From NCBI GenBank assembly GCA_050747245.1, contig JBOGNO010000010.1, forward strand, positions 62,001-126,000: 64,000 nt of DNA, in the 5' to 3' direction. Below the pieces are notes generated by a model. That model made no database searches. It was given only the letters and a program-made list of their open reading frames with translations, and was not told where the DNA came from. Every line of letters starts with the position of its first letter. Position 1 is the stretch's first letter. Source of the DNA: JBOGNO01 sp050747245. GTDB taxonomy: Bacteria > Acidobacteriota > Terriglobia > Acidiferrales > UBA7541. Positions 36,095 through 45,617 of this stretch are shown in pieces. Position numbers and translations under genes: made by a program.

Positions 36095-38554
36095 ATGGGT
36101 GCGCTCTGGCAGGACGTGCGATATGGCGCGAGGATGCTCGCAAAGAATCCCGGCTTCACAGCTGTCGCAGTGCTGACGCTGGCGCTCGGAATCGGAGCGA
36201 ACACGGCAATCTTCAGCATCGTGAACTCCATGCTGCTGCGTCCCTTGCCCGTAAAGAACCCTGAACAGATCACGCTGCTGGCGATGCAACAGAAGGGTGG
36301 GCCGATCTTCAACCAACTCTCCATTGCCGACTTTCGCGACATCCAGAATCAGTCGCGCGAGATATTTTCCGGCGTGTTCGGGTATCAGTTTGGCTTGGAC
36401 GGTTTGAGCGTGAGCGGCAAAGCCGACCGCCTCCTGACGAACTACGTGAGCGGGAACTTTTTCAGCGAATTGGGAGTTCAACCAGAATTGGGGCGGCTGA
36501 TTCTGCCATCGGAAGGGGATACACCGGGCGCGGACCCGGTGCTCGTGCTCGCGTACAACTACTGGAAAACGCATTTCGGCGGGGATCCGGGAATCGTGGG
36601 CAAGCAGGTTTCGTTGGACGGCCATCCGGTGACGATTGTGGGTGTCGCGCCTCGGGGATTTCACGGTATCTATCCCATATTGGATGTGCAGGGCTATCTC
36701 CCACTCGGCATGGCCTCGATTGAAGGCGGGCCGAGCGGCTTCATGACCAACCGCGGACTGCGCAACTTCGCCACATATGGGCGACTAAAGTCGGGGGAAA
36801 CTCTGAAAGAGGCGCGGGCTTCACTCGGCGTGGTGGGGCAGCGGCTTTCGCAAGAGTATCCACAGACAGACAAGGACATGAGTCTTCAGGCGTACGCGGA
36901 ACGTCAATCGCGTCCGCAGCCGGACCCGAGTAATACACTTTTGGTGCTGTACGGTCTATTTCTAGGCCTCGCTCTGATGGTTCTTCTGCTGGCGTCCATG
37001 AATGTGGCCAATATTTTATTGGTGCGCGCGACGGTGCGCGAGCGCGAAATGGCTATCCGCGCAGCGCTGGGTGCGTCACGCTCACAGCTTTTGCGTCAAT
37101 TGCTAACAGAAAGCCTCCTGCTCGGACTTCTCGGTGGAGCAGCGGGCCTGCTTTTCGGCGTTTGGGGAAGCAGTTTACTTGGCTCGATGCACTTCGGAAC
37201 GGAAATGCCCTTGATTTTCGATTTTAGCTTGGACGGAAGGGTTTTCGCCTACGCGCTTGCAGCTGCGCTCTTGACGGGTCTCTTCGTCGGAGTCGTTCCA
37301 GCGATTCGCGCCACACGCGGCAATTTGAGTAGGATTCTGCATGAAGGCGGCCGGAGCGTAGCGGGCAGCCGGCACCGTCTGCGTAGCGCGCTGGTGATAG
37401 CACAGGTGGGCGGATCACTGATGCTGCTGATCATTGCGGGGCTTTTCACGCGCAGCCTCGGGAACGCGCAACGCTCGAATCTTGGGTTTGATCCCAACCA
37501 TGTATTGAATCTTACGATGGATCCGAGCGAAATCGGGTACAGCAATGCACAAGGAATGGAATTCTACAAGAGCTTGCTGGAGCGCGTGGGCGCGATGCCT
37601 GGAATCGAATCTGCCAGCCTGTGCGCTTCCGTGCCGATGGGCTATTACAACAACTTCGATGCGTACGACATTCCGGACTACCAGCCGCCGGCAGGCCAAC
37701 CGGAGCCGGCGTCGCTCAATAACGTAGTTTCGCCGGCTTATTTCAAGACGATGAAGATTCCTCTCCTCCGCGGCCGCGCGTTCACCGAGGCGGACAATGA
37801 AACCGCGCCGTACGTAACGATCATCTCCGATGCGATGGCCAAGAAATATTGGCCCAACACGGATCCTCTGGGACAGGAGTTTAGGCTTAAGAGCGACTTG
37901 TCGCACAAGATTCGCATTGTGGGCATCGCGAAGGATTCTCGCTCTCAAAATTTCACTGGTCCCATGCGCCCTTTTGTATTCCTCCCCTTCTTTCAGCACT
38001 ATGGGCTCAATTCGCTGGAGACCCTGCAAGTGCGCACTGTGGGAGCACCGGAATCGATGATCCCGGATCTCGAGCGTTTGATCGCCACGATGGCTCCGGA
38101 CCTTCCCGTCTTCGACGTGGCGACTATGACGCAGGGGCTCAATACTTTGAATGGGCTTTTGGTCTATAAGATCGGCGCGGGATTGGCGGCCATACTCGGA
38201 ATCTTGGGGCTAATTCTCGCGATTGTAGGGGTGTACGGCGTGGTTTCCTACGCGGCCAGCCAGCGAACACACGAGATTGGCATCCGTGTGGCGTTGGGTG
38301 CGCTTCAAATCGATATCCTAAAAATGATTTTCCGCCAGGGATTTTTCATTGTCGGCCTGGGGCTGGCGGTGGGACTCGCCGCAGCCGCAGCGGCCGGGCG
38401 CGTCGTGGGAAATTTTCTTTCGGTGAGCGCCCTGGATCCGCTGACGTACATAAGCGTCTCGCTCTTGCTTACGGGCGTCGCGTTGCTGGCCTGCTATGTC
38501 CCAGCGCGGCGGGCCATGAAGGTCGATCCCATGGTCGCGCTCCGCTACGAATAG
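36095..38554 (+). CDS. FtsX/MacB-type permease (acidobacterial duplicated orphan permease), copy 1
   Basis: 819 aa from the ATG at 36095 (GTG at 36092 also possible; GGAGGTG upstream). Architecture: first membrane helix after MLAKNPGFTAVAVLTLALGIG, a MacB-like periplasmic domain (~50-260), three helices of a first FtsX domain (~280-410), a second periplasmic domain, and a C-terminal FtsX domain ending VDPMVALRYE. No ATPase is fused or adjacent, hence 'orphan'. The family is greatly expanded in Acidobacteriota; substrate unknown, presumably lipid or peptide transport or mechanotransmission. Starts the three-gene tandem. Confidence 0.92.
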   Translation: MGALWQDVRYGARMLAKNPGFTAVAVLTLALGIGANTAIFSIVNSMLLRPLPVKNPEQITLLAMQQKGGPIFNQLSIADFRDIQNQSREIFSGVFGYQFGLDGLSVSGKADRLLTNYVSGNFFSELGVQPELGRLILPSEGDTPGADPVLVLAYNYWKTHFGGDPGIVGKQVSLDGHPVTIVGVAPRGFHGIYPILDVQGYLPLGMASIEGGPSGFMTNRGLRNFATYGRLKSGETLKEARASLGVVGQRLSQEYPQTDKDMSLQAYAERQSRPQPDPSNTLLVLYGLFLGLALMVLLLASMNVANILLVRATVREREMAIRAALGASRSQLLRQLLTESLLLGLLGGAAGLLFGVWGSSLLGSMHFGTEMPLIFDFSLDGRVFAYALAAALLTGLFVGVVPAIRATRGNLSRILHEGGRSVAGSRHRLRSALVIAQVGGSLMLLIIAGLFTRSLGNAQRSNLGFDPNHVLNLTMDPSEIGYSNAQGMEFYKSLLERVGAMPGIESASLCASVPMGYYNNFDAYDIPDYQPPAGQPEPASLNNVVSPAYFKTMKIPLLRGRAFTEADNETAPYVTIISDAMAKKYWPNTDPLGQEFRLKSDLSHKIRIVGIAKDSRSQNFTGPMRPFVFLPFFQHYGLNSLETLQVRTVGAPESMIPDLERLIATMAPDLPVFDVATMTQGLNTLNGLLVYKIGAGLAAILGILGLILAIVGVYGVVSYAASQRTHEIGIRVALGALQIDILKMIFRQGFFIVGLGLAVGLAAAAAAGRVVGNFLSVSALDPLTYISVSLLLTGVALLACYVPARRAMKVDPMVALRYE

Positions 38555-38561
38555 GAGATGA

Positions 38562-41018
38562 ATGATGGCGGCGGTCTGGCAGGATGTGAGATACGGCGCG
38601 AGGATGCTCGGAAAGAATCCCGGCTTCACAGCCGTTGCAGTGCTGACGCTGGCGCTGGGAATCGGAGCGAACACGGCACTGTTCTCAGCCGTCAACGGGG
38701 TATTGCTGAATCCGCTTCCCTATCCGCATGCGGAGCAACTGGTCACGCTGCACGAGAGCAAGCCGAATTTTCCGACGGGTTCGATTTCCTATCCCAATTT
38801 CCGCGACTGGCAAAAGGAAAACCACACATTCGCGGCCATGGCTATCGCGCGCGGTTATAGTTTTGTACTCACGGGCAACGGGCCCGGCGAACAAATTCGC
38901 GGGGGCTTGGTTTCATCGGATTTCTTTTCCATCCTAGGTGTAAAGCCCGCGATTGGCCGTTTGTTCGCGTCAGGCGAAGACGAACCCGGAGCAAACCCGG
39001 TAGCGCTTCTCGGCGATGGATTCTGGAAACGGGAATTCGGCGCCGCGGCCGATGTTCTTGGCAAGAATATCACGCTCGACGGCAAAGATTACCGCGTGGT
39101 CGGCGTCATTCCGGCAAGCTTCGATCTAACGCTGCCCAACATCCAGACTTCGGATGTCTACGTTTCCATCGGACAATGGAACAATCCGTTCTTGCTCAAG
39201 CGAACCGCGGGCCTTGGAATTCACGGAATTGGGCGTTTGAAGACTGGGGTCACTCTGGCGCAGGCGCAAGCGGATATGGACAGCATCAGCCGAAGCCTTG
39301 CGGCCGAATACCCCAACGAGGACAAGGGCATCGGCACAGGGATGATTCCTTTGCGGAAAGCTATGCTGGGAGATATCGAGCCGTATCTTCTGGTTCTTCT
39401 CGGAGCAGTCGGGTTCGTTCTGCTGATTGCCTGCGTCAACGTTGCCAATCTTCTCCTGGCGCGGGCAAGTTCACGAGCGCGTGAATTTGCAATTCGCGGC
39501 GCGCTGGGCGCGAGCAAGGCCCGCGTCATGCGCCAACTTCTTACGGAGAGCGTACTGCTGTCCCTTGCCGGTGGAGCGCTCGGGCTGCTGCTGGCGGAAT
39601 GGGGAACGCAGGCGGCGCTGAAGGTGGTTCCCGCAGCGCTACCGCGGGCCGCTGACATCCGGCTGGATGCGCGCGTGCTATTTTTCACCGTAATCATCTC
39701 TCTACTCTCCGGAATTCTGTTCGGGCTTGCACCTGCATGGAAACTGCTGCGCTCGAATTTGCATGAGACGCTCAAGGAAGGCGGGCGGAGCGCGGGCGGA
39801 ACCCGTCACCGCACGCAGCAGACTTTCGTGGTGGCGGAAATGGCGCTCGCGCTGGTCCTGTTGATCGGTGCAGGGCTGATGATTCGGACTCTCGCAGCAC
39901 TGTGGAAGGTTGACCCGGGCTTCCACCCGGAGAACGTACTGACGTTCGGGCTGAGCCTGCCGACGACAAAGCAGAATGCAAACGCGGATGCGGTTCGCGC
40001 CGCGCTGCGCGAAACGCATCGCGAGATGGAATCTGCTCCGGGCATTGCAGGCGTTTCTTTTTCGTGGGGCGCATTTCCAATGAGTAGCGATGACGAAGCG
40101 CTATTCTGGTTCGAAGGGCAAGCGAAGCCGCAGGCTGCCAACGACATGAACTGGACTCTGCGATACGTTGTCGAGCCGGAGTACCTGAAGACTATGGGAA
40201 TTCCGCTCGAGAAGGGCCGCTTCATCACTGCGCAGGACGACGAGCACGCGCCACTGGTTGTCGTGGTTGACGACGTCTTCGCGAATAAATTCTTCGGCCA
40301 TCAGGATGCCATCGGGAGGCGAATCTACCTATCTGGCCCGGACAAGCTGGCGGATATTGTCGGGATCGTAGGGCATGTGAAACAGTGGGGCCTCGATTCC
40401 GATGACACAAATGTTTTGCGCGCTCAGCTTTATTCGCCCCTCATGCAACTGGGCGATGACGATATCGTTCTTGCTCTCAACGGCACCAGCGTGATCGTGC
40501 GTTACAAAGGGTCCGACGGCGTGGCCTTCGATGGGATTCGCAGCGCGTTGGAACAAATGAACAGCGGAAACGTTGTGTACGGGGCGCAGACGATGGAGGA
40601 CATCATTTCCAGCTCGCTGGCGGCGCAGAGATTTTCGATGATTGTTCTCGGATTTTTCGCGGCGCTGGCGCTGCTGCTTTCGAGCATCGGGATTTACGGC
40701 GTGATTTCGTACGTCGTCGGCCAGAGGACGCACGAGATCGGCATTCGTATGGCGCTGGGGGCGCAGCGCGACGATGTGCTGCGGCTGATCGTTGGTGAAG
40801 GCGTGAGAATGGCGCTCCTGGGCGTAACGATTGGCGTTGTTGCCGCACTCGGCCTGACGCGCGGGATGGCCAATTTGCTGTTTCACGTGAGCGCGACGGA
40901 CCCGATGACGTTCGCGGGAGTGGCCACCTTGTTTTGCGGCGTGGCGCTCGCGGCCTGCTATTTGCCAGCGCGGCGGGCGATGAAGGTCGATCCGATGGTG
41001 GCGCTACGGTACGAGTAG
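38562..41018 (+). CDS. FtsX/MacB-type permease (acidobacterial duplicated orphan permease), copy 2
   Basis: 818 aa, start 7 bp after copy 1 with GGAG at good spacing (ATG ATG at 38562/38565). Same two-FtsX-domain plan as copy 1: opening VWQDVRYGARMLGKNPGFTA, ADOP-type periplasmic domains, LLARASSRAREFAIRGALGA in the first FtsX domain and QRTHEIGIRMALGA in the second. Its first ~125 nt and last ~55 nt match copy 1 closely, while the middle has diverged strongly. Confidence 0.92.
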   Translation: MMAAVWQDVRYGARMLGKNPGFTAVAVLTLALGIGANTALFSAVNGVLLNPLPYPHAEQLVTLHESKPNFPTGSISYPNFRDWQKENHTFAAMAIARGYSFVLTGNGPGEQIRGGLVSSDFFSILGVKPAIGRLFASGEDEPGANPVALLGDGFWKREFGAAADVLGKNITLDGKDYRVVGVIPASFDLTLPNIQTSDVYVSIGQWNNPFLLKRTAGLGIHGIGRLKTGVTLAQAQADMDSISRSLAAEYPNEDKGIGTGMIPLRKAMLGDIEPYLLVLLGAVGFVLLIACVNVANLLLARASSRAREFAIRGALGASKARVMRQLLTESVLLSLAGGALGLLLAEWGTQAALKVVPAALPRAADIRLDARVLFFTVIISLLSGILFGLAPAWKLLRSNLHETLKEGGRSAGGTRHRTQQTFVVAEMALALVLLIGAGLMIRTLAALWKVDPGFHPENVLTFGLSLPTTKQNANADAVRAALRETHREMESAPGIAGVSFSWGAFPMSSDDEALFWFEGQAKPQAANDMNWTLRYVVEPEYLKTMGIPLEKGRFITAQDDEHAPLVVVVDDVFANKFFGHQDAIGRRIYLSGPDKLADIVGIVGHVKQWGLDSDDTNVLRAQLYSPLMQLGDDDIVLALNGTSVIVRYKGSDGVAFDGIRSALEQMNSGNVVYGAQTMEDIISSSLAAQRFSMIVLGFFAALALLLSSIGIYGVISYVVGQRTHEIGIRMALGAQRDDVLRLIVGEGVRMALLGVTIGVVAALGLTRGMANLLFHVSATDPMTFAGVATLFCGVALAACYLPARRAMKVDPMVALRYE

Positions 41019-41026
41019 GAGAGAAG

Positions 41027-43471
41027 ATGGGCGCTCTCTGGCAGGACTTGAAATATGGCATGCGCATGTTGGCGAAGAATCCCAGCTTCACGACGGTGGC
41101 GATTCTTACACTGGCGCTAGGAATCGGCGCCAACGCGACGATCTTCAGTTTCGTCGATGCATTTTTCTACCGTCCATTGCCGGCGAAGGATCCCTACCAG
41201 CTGGTGGCTGTAGGGGCGAGCCGCAACGGCGAGCCAGCTTGGGGATTTGCATACCCCGAATACGCCTATTTCCGGGACCACTCAAAGACCCTCAAGACGC
41301 TTGCGGCGCATTATTCGACTTCGCCGCTGAACATTACGGCTAACGGAGATTCGCGCGAGGAAGAAGCAGCCGTGGTGAGCGCGAATTATTTTGAATTGCT
41401 CGGCATGCGGCCTTGCGCCGGAAGATTTTTTCTCCCCGAAGAAGACTCAGTTCCGGACCGTGATGCCGTCGCCGTGCTGGCCTATGCCTACTGGCAGAAC
41501 CGCTTCGGCGGCAACTTGGGAATAATCGGAAAGCAAATCGGCGTCAACGGATTGCCATTTACCATCGTAGGTATCGCGCCCAAGGATTTTCACGGAGTGC
41601 AGCAAGGCGCGGACGATGCACTCTTCATCCCGACGATGATGTTGCACGTCGGATATCGCTGGACCAATTGCTTTCATACGGGATGTCACGCGTTATCGCT
41701 GCTCGGGCGGCTGACGGCAGGAAAAAATCCGGACCAAGCACGAGCGGAGCTTGCCGGGTTATATGAACAACTCCAATCCAGCTATCTTCCGGCCGAGACG
41801 CGGCGTGGCATTCTGCTCGCGCCAGCCCTCGGGGCTGTCGAATTTGGCGACCGCGCAGACTACACGGATCAAATGCGGCTGCTCATGGCTGTTGCGGGAC
41901 TACTATTATTGATCGCCTGCGCGAATCTCGCGGGAATTTTGCTGGCGAAGGGAGCGGCTCGTCAAAAAGAAATGGCCGTGCGTCTCGCGCTGGGAGCCAG
42001 CCGAATCCGTCTCGTCCGCCAACTGCTCGCCGAAAACCTACTCCTTGCGCTGCCCGGAGGCGCCTCAGGATTATTGGCATCGGTCTGGGCAAAGGAGTGG
42101 CTCGCGGGTTATTACACTGCGGGCGGCGAAGGTCATCTTGGCTTCATCTATCTCAGCCTCGACGTCCTCGTAATCGTGTTTTCGATTGCTATCTCGGTCG
42201 CGACCGGCGTGATATTCGGCCTCGTTCCTGCGGTCGCAGCTTCGCGGCAGGAGTTGAATTCCGCTCTCAAGGAATCCGGCGCGGCGCGCGGCCGGCGAAG
42301 CGGTTTGCCAGGAATGTTGGTGGTGGGGCAAGTGGCACTTTCGCTGGGCCTGTTGGTTTCGGCGGGCCTGCTGATGCAGAGTGCTTCGCGCATCCGCGCC
42401 GGTGCGAATTTTGACCCGCGGCACGTGGCGTTGATGCGGCTGCGCCCGCGATTGGTGAACTACTCTCCGGAAAAAGCGCAGGTATTTGTGAAAGAAGTTG
42501 TCCGGCGGTTGGAAGCGCTGCCGGGTGTGGAATCCGTGAGCCTTTCGCGCGGCCAGGGTGGCGTTTGGGAGTTGGCGGATGCGGCGCCCGTTCGATTGCC
42601 GGGCCAGACATTCGCGCGTCCGGAAGATGTGCCGCAGATTGACTTCCAAGAAGTGGCGCCGCGGCTGTTCGAGACGCTGAGAATCCCTTTGATTCAGGGT
42701 CGCGACTTCAATGACGGCGACCACCCCGGCTCACCTCGGGTCGCCATCGTAAACGAAACGCTGGCGCGACGATTTTGGGGGAATGATTCGCCGCTCGAAA
42801 GGATTTTGATCTTCAACGATCGGCCCTATCAGGTGATCGGCGTTGCGAAGGACGCACAATTTCGCAGCGCGCTCGATCCGCCGACGCCATTTGTGTATCT
42901 CCCGTTCTGGCAGAACGACATTGCGCCGCAAGTGGACGCGCGATTCTGCGTGCGCGTTTCCGGAGACGCCGCAGGCATGATTCCTCTCCTGCACCGCGAG
43001 GTGCAGGCCGCGGATCCGGTGGTGCCCATTGCTGAAGAAATGCCTCTGACGGCACAAGTTGAGGGCCACTACGAGTCTGTGTTACTGACCAGGAGCGTGC
43101 TCGTTGTTTCGAGCATGCTTGCGCTCTTCCTCAGCGCCATCGGTCTCTACGGCGTGTTGGCATTCGCGGTGAGCCAGCGCACGCGCGAAATTGGCATCCG
43201 TATTGCGCTCGGAGCGCAGGCGCGCGACGTATTGCGCATGATCCTCGGACAAGGCCTGCGGTTGACGACTGCCGGCACCGCATTGGGCCTGGCGGGAGGG
43301 CTGGCGCTCTCGCACGCGCTCGCGCATTTCCTCTATGGAGTAAGCAGCAGCGATCCGCTTACATTTGCGGGAGTGGCGCTGCTGATCACCGCAGTGGCGA
43401 TTCTTTCATCCTTCATTCCCGCGCGGCGGGCGACGAAAGTCGACCCGATGGTCGCGCTGCGGTACGAATAA
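41027..43471 (+). CDS. FtsX/MacB-type permease (acidobacterial duplicated orphan permease), copy 3
   Basis: 814 aa. The ATG at 41027 is chosen because GGAGAG precedes it, and the N-terminus MGALWQDLKYGMRMLAKNP then aligns with copies 1 and 2; the earlier in-frame codon lies inside copy 2. Same domain order, with KGAARQKEMAVRLALGASRIR in the first FtsX domain and SQRTREIGIRIALGAQARD in the second, ending VDPMVALRYE. The gap from copy 2 is 8 bp, so all three are one transcript. Confidence 0.92.
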   Translation: MGALWQDLKYGMRMLAKNPSFTTVAILTLALGIGANATIFSFVDAFFYRPLPAKDPYQLVAVGASRNGEPAWGFAYPEYAYFRDHSKTLKTLAAHYSTSPLNITANGDSREEEAAVVSANYFELLGMRPCAGRFFLPEEDSVPDRDAVAVLAYAYWQNRFGGNLGIIGKQIGVNGLPFTIVGIAPKDFHGVQQGADDALFIPTMMLHVGYRWTNCFHTGCHALSLLGRLTAGKNPDQARAELAGLYEQLQSSYLPAETRRGILLAPALGAVEFGDRADYTDQMRLLMAVAGLLLLIACANLAGILLAKGAARQKEMAVRLALGASRIRLVRQLLAENLLLALPGGASGLLASVWAKEWLAGYYTAGGEGHLGFIYLSLDVLVIVFSIAISVATGVIFGLVPAVAASRQELNSALKESGAARGRRSGLPGMLVVGQVALSLGLLVSAGLLMQSASRIRAGANFDPRHVALMRLRPRLVNYSPEKAQVFVKEVVRRLEALPGVESVSLSRGQGGVWELADAAPVRLPGQTFARPEDVPQIDFQEVAPRLFETLRIPLIQGRDFNDGDHPGSPRVAIVNETLARRFWGNDSPLERILIFNDRPYQVIGVAKDAQFRSALDPPTPFVYLPFWQNDIAPQVDARFCVRVSGDAAGMIPLLHREVQAADPVVPIAEEMPLTAQVEGHYESVLLTRSVLVVSSMLALFLSAIGLYGVLAFAVSQRTREIGIRIALGAQARDVLRMILGQGLRLTTAGTALGLAGGLALSHALAHFLYGVSSSDPLTFAGVALLITAVAILSSFIPARRATKVDPMVALRYE

Positions 43472-43560
43472 ACCAGGAAGCGAGCCGCGAATTCATCGCT
43501 TGGGCCGTGAAGCGCACTCGGCTATACTATTGGTCAAATTTGACGAGGAGGATTGCAGGA

Positions 43561-43800
43561 GTGCTGGCCATTCGACTGTCTCGTATCGGAAAGAAGAAGA
43601 TGCCCTCGTACCGCGTAGTGGTAATCGAAAAAACCCGACCGCGCGACGGCCGCTTCGTGGAAATCGTGGGAACTTACGACCCGCTAAAGAAGCCCGCGGA
43701 AGTCAAATTGAATGCCGAGCGCATCAAGTACTGGCTTGGCTGCGGCGCTCAACCCAGCGGGACCGTGCGGAGTTTTATCCGTAACCAAAAGATTGCCTGA
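43561..43800 (+). CDS. rpsP: 30S ribosomal protein S16
   Basis: 79 aa, normal length. The GTG at 43561 is the start: GAGGAGG lies 9-10 bases upstream and translation then begins MLAIRLSRIGKKKMPSYRVV, the conserved S16 N-terminus. Opens the classic rpsP-khpA-rimM-trmD ribosome and tRNA-modification run. Confidence 0.97.
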   Translation: MLAIRLSRIGKKKMPSYRVVVIEKTRPRDGRFVEIVGTYDPLKKPAEVKLNAERIKYWLGCGAQPSGTVRSFIRNQKIA

Positions 43801-43884
43801 CGCGTCGAACCCCCAGTGAGAAACACCTGAATCGCATTTCATGCTCCAGCGCATTTTCCCGCTGCAGCTTGCCCTGGGGGACTC

Positions 43885-44115
43885 ATGAAGGATCTCGTTG
43901 AGGCGATTGCGAAAGCGCTGGTAGATCATCCAGAAAGCGTAGTCGTTCATGCGATTGAGGGAGAACAAGTAACTGTGCTTGAGCTGCGGGTCGCGCCCGA
44001 CGACCTGGGCAAAGTGATCGGTCGGCAGGGCCGCACGGCCAAATCCATCCGAACTATTCTTGGAGCGGCGGGCATGAAATTGAAGAAGCGATTCACACTG
44101 GAAATACTCGAATAG
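43885..44115 (+). CDS. khpA: KH-domain RNA-binding protein KhpA
   Basis: 76 aa, single type-II KH domain. The RNA-binding GxxG loop is GRQG in DDLGKVIGRQGRTAKSIR. Found between rpsP and rimM in many bacteria, where with KhpB it affects cell size and sRNA or translation control. Its stop is close to or overlaps the rimM start (see rimM). Confidence 0.95.
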   Translation: MKDLVEAIAKALVDHPESVVVHAIEGEQVTVLELRVAPDDLGKVIGRQGRTAKSIRTILGAAGMKLKKRFTLEILE

Positions 44116-44126
44116 CGCCGCCGAAT

Positions 44127-44675
44127 ATTCCGGAATATGTAACTCTGGCCCGAATTCTTCGCTCCCGCGGCCGAATCGGAGAAGTTGCAGCCGAAATCCT
44201 CACCGATTTTCCCGAGCGCCTCACGCAACTCAAAGAGGTGATCCTTTCCGGTGGCACGACTCCTCCGCGGCGCGCGGCGGTGCGCTCCTGTTGGCTGCAC
44301 AGCGACAAGGCGATTTTTCATTTTGAAGGGTCAGATTCGATTTCCGCAGCCGAGGAGCTGGCCGGGTTAGAAGTGCAGGTTTCCATCGAGGAGCGCCTGC
44401 CTGTGCCCGCGGGAAGCTACTACGTCACGGACCTTGTGGGTTGCGAAGTATGGGAAGCGGGCGGTAAAAAAATCGGCGCGGTGCGAGATGTCTTGATACC
44501 CGGGGAAAAAACAAAGGGAACGCCGCTGCTGGCCGTGGATACGCCTACCGGCGAATTGCTCGTCCCATTGTCCGTGGATATTTGCGTGTTCATCGAGCCG
44601 GCCTCCCGCCGGATTGAGATTCGGCCGCCCGAAGGCCTGCTCGATTTGAATCGTGAAACGAAAAAAGACGCGTGA
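44127..44675 (+). CDS. rimM: 16S rRNA-processing protein RimM, probable non-canonical start
   Basis: About 182 aa. The conserved N-terminus EYVTLARILRSRGRIGEVAAEILTDF is encoded from 44133 on, but no ATG, GTG or TTG lies in that frame from inside khpA down to GTG 44238. That GTG would remove ~37 conserved residues. The best starts are ATT 44127 (giving (M)PEYVTLARI) or ATA 44112, which overlaps the khpA stop as ATAG; CTG 44145 is less likely. A PRC-barrel-like C-terminal domain (YYVTDLVGCEVWE ... KIGAVRDVL ... GTPLLAV) completes the protein. It assists 30S maturation near S19. Possible sequencing error at the start codon. Confidence 0.85.
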   Translation: MPEYVTLARILRSRGRIGEVAAEILTDFPERLTQLKEVILSGGTTPPRRAAVRSCWLHSDKAIFHFEGSDSISAAEELAGLEVQVSIEERLPVPAGSYYVTDLVGCEVWEAGGKKIGAVRDVLIPGEKTKGTPLLAVDTPTGELLVPLSVDICVFIEPASRRIEIRPPEGLLDLNRETKKDA

Positions 44676-44793
44676 ACACTCCAGAGTCCCGCTCCTAGGC
44701 CGCGACGGATTCTGGCCGCTGATTGCGATTGCTTCCCTCTTTCTCTTTGTGTGACATTCTTTGTGCTGCCCTGAAAGTGGAGTCGAGCACAAG

Positions 44794-45594
44794 ATGCACT
44801 TCGACATCGTGACTATATTCCCCGAATTTTTCACCAGCCCGCTGGATTACGGCATCGTGCGCCGCGCCCGCGAGGCGCGGCTTATCGAAACGGAACTGCA
44901 TGACCTGCGGCGTTTCACGCACGATAGACATCGTACCGTGGACGACCGTCCCTTCGGCGGCGGAGCAGGAATGGTGCTGAAGCCCGAGCCACTTTTCGAA
45001 GCCGTGGAATCCATCCTTGGAAGCTCTGGCGCAGGGCTTCCACTGAAAACCGAGGTCGTGCTCCTTTCCGCTTCCGGAAGATTATTTGAACAGGGGATGG
45101 CGCGCCGCTTCTCTCAACTCGAAAGGATTGTGCTGCTTTGCGGGCGCTATGAAGGAGTGGACGAGCGTGTGGCCGAACACCTCGCAACCGAAGAAGTGTC
45201 CGTTGGTAATTTTGTCCTGTCCGGCGGCGAGTTACCCGCCGCTATGATTCTCGATGCGGCGACACGGCTCATACCCGGCGCTCTCGGCAACGAGGACTCC
45301 TCTGTGGAAGAGTCTTTTTCGATCCTGAACGAGATTCCCAAGGACGTCGCGCTGGACACGATGAAGCCGGCACCCGCGGCCCGTTCAGCAGGCATCCTGG
45401 ACTACCCGCATTACACGCGCCCGCAAGACTTCCGGGGCTGGGAGGTTCCGGAGGTGCTCGTGAGCGGGAACCACGAGGAAATTCGGCGCTGGCGCCACGA
45501 AATGGCGCTCCGAAAGACGCTCCGCAACCGGCCGGAGCTCCTCAGCAGCGTCGCGCGCGAAGAACTGCAACACGAGCGGCTCAAAGAATCCTGA
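44794..45594 (+). CDS. trmD: tRNA (guanine-N1)-methyltransferase
   Basis: 266 aa from the ATG at 44794 (weak GGAG upstream; an in-frame ATG at 44761 is less family-like). SPOUT-class enzyme making m1G37 in tRNA to prevent frameshifting. The trefoil-knot SAM site is visible in LLCGRYEGVDERV and SVGNFVLSGGELPAA, and the opening HFDIVTIFPEFF is diagnostic. Follows rimM by about 120 bp. Confidence 0.97.
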   Translation: MHFDIVTIFPEFFTSPLDYGIVRRAREARLIETELHDLRRFTHDRHRTVDDRPFGGGAGMVLKPEPLFEAVESILGSSGAGLPLKTEVVLLSASGRLFEQGMARRFSQLERIVLLCGRYEGVDERVAEHLATEEVSVGNFVLSGGELPAAMILDAATRLIPGALGNEDSSVEESFSILNEIPKDVALDTMKPAPAARSAGILDYPHYTRPQDFRGWEVPEVLVSGNHEEIRRWRHEMALRKTLRNRPELLSSVAREELQHERLKES

Positions 45595-45617
45595 GAACCG
45601 CGAGGGGGAAAATCACA

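Noticed and set aside
40934..41026. 31-residue extension of the third permease
   Set aside because: It lies inside copy 2 in another frame; the start at 41027 has a ribosome binding site and aligns with its paralogues.
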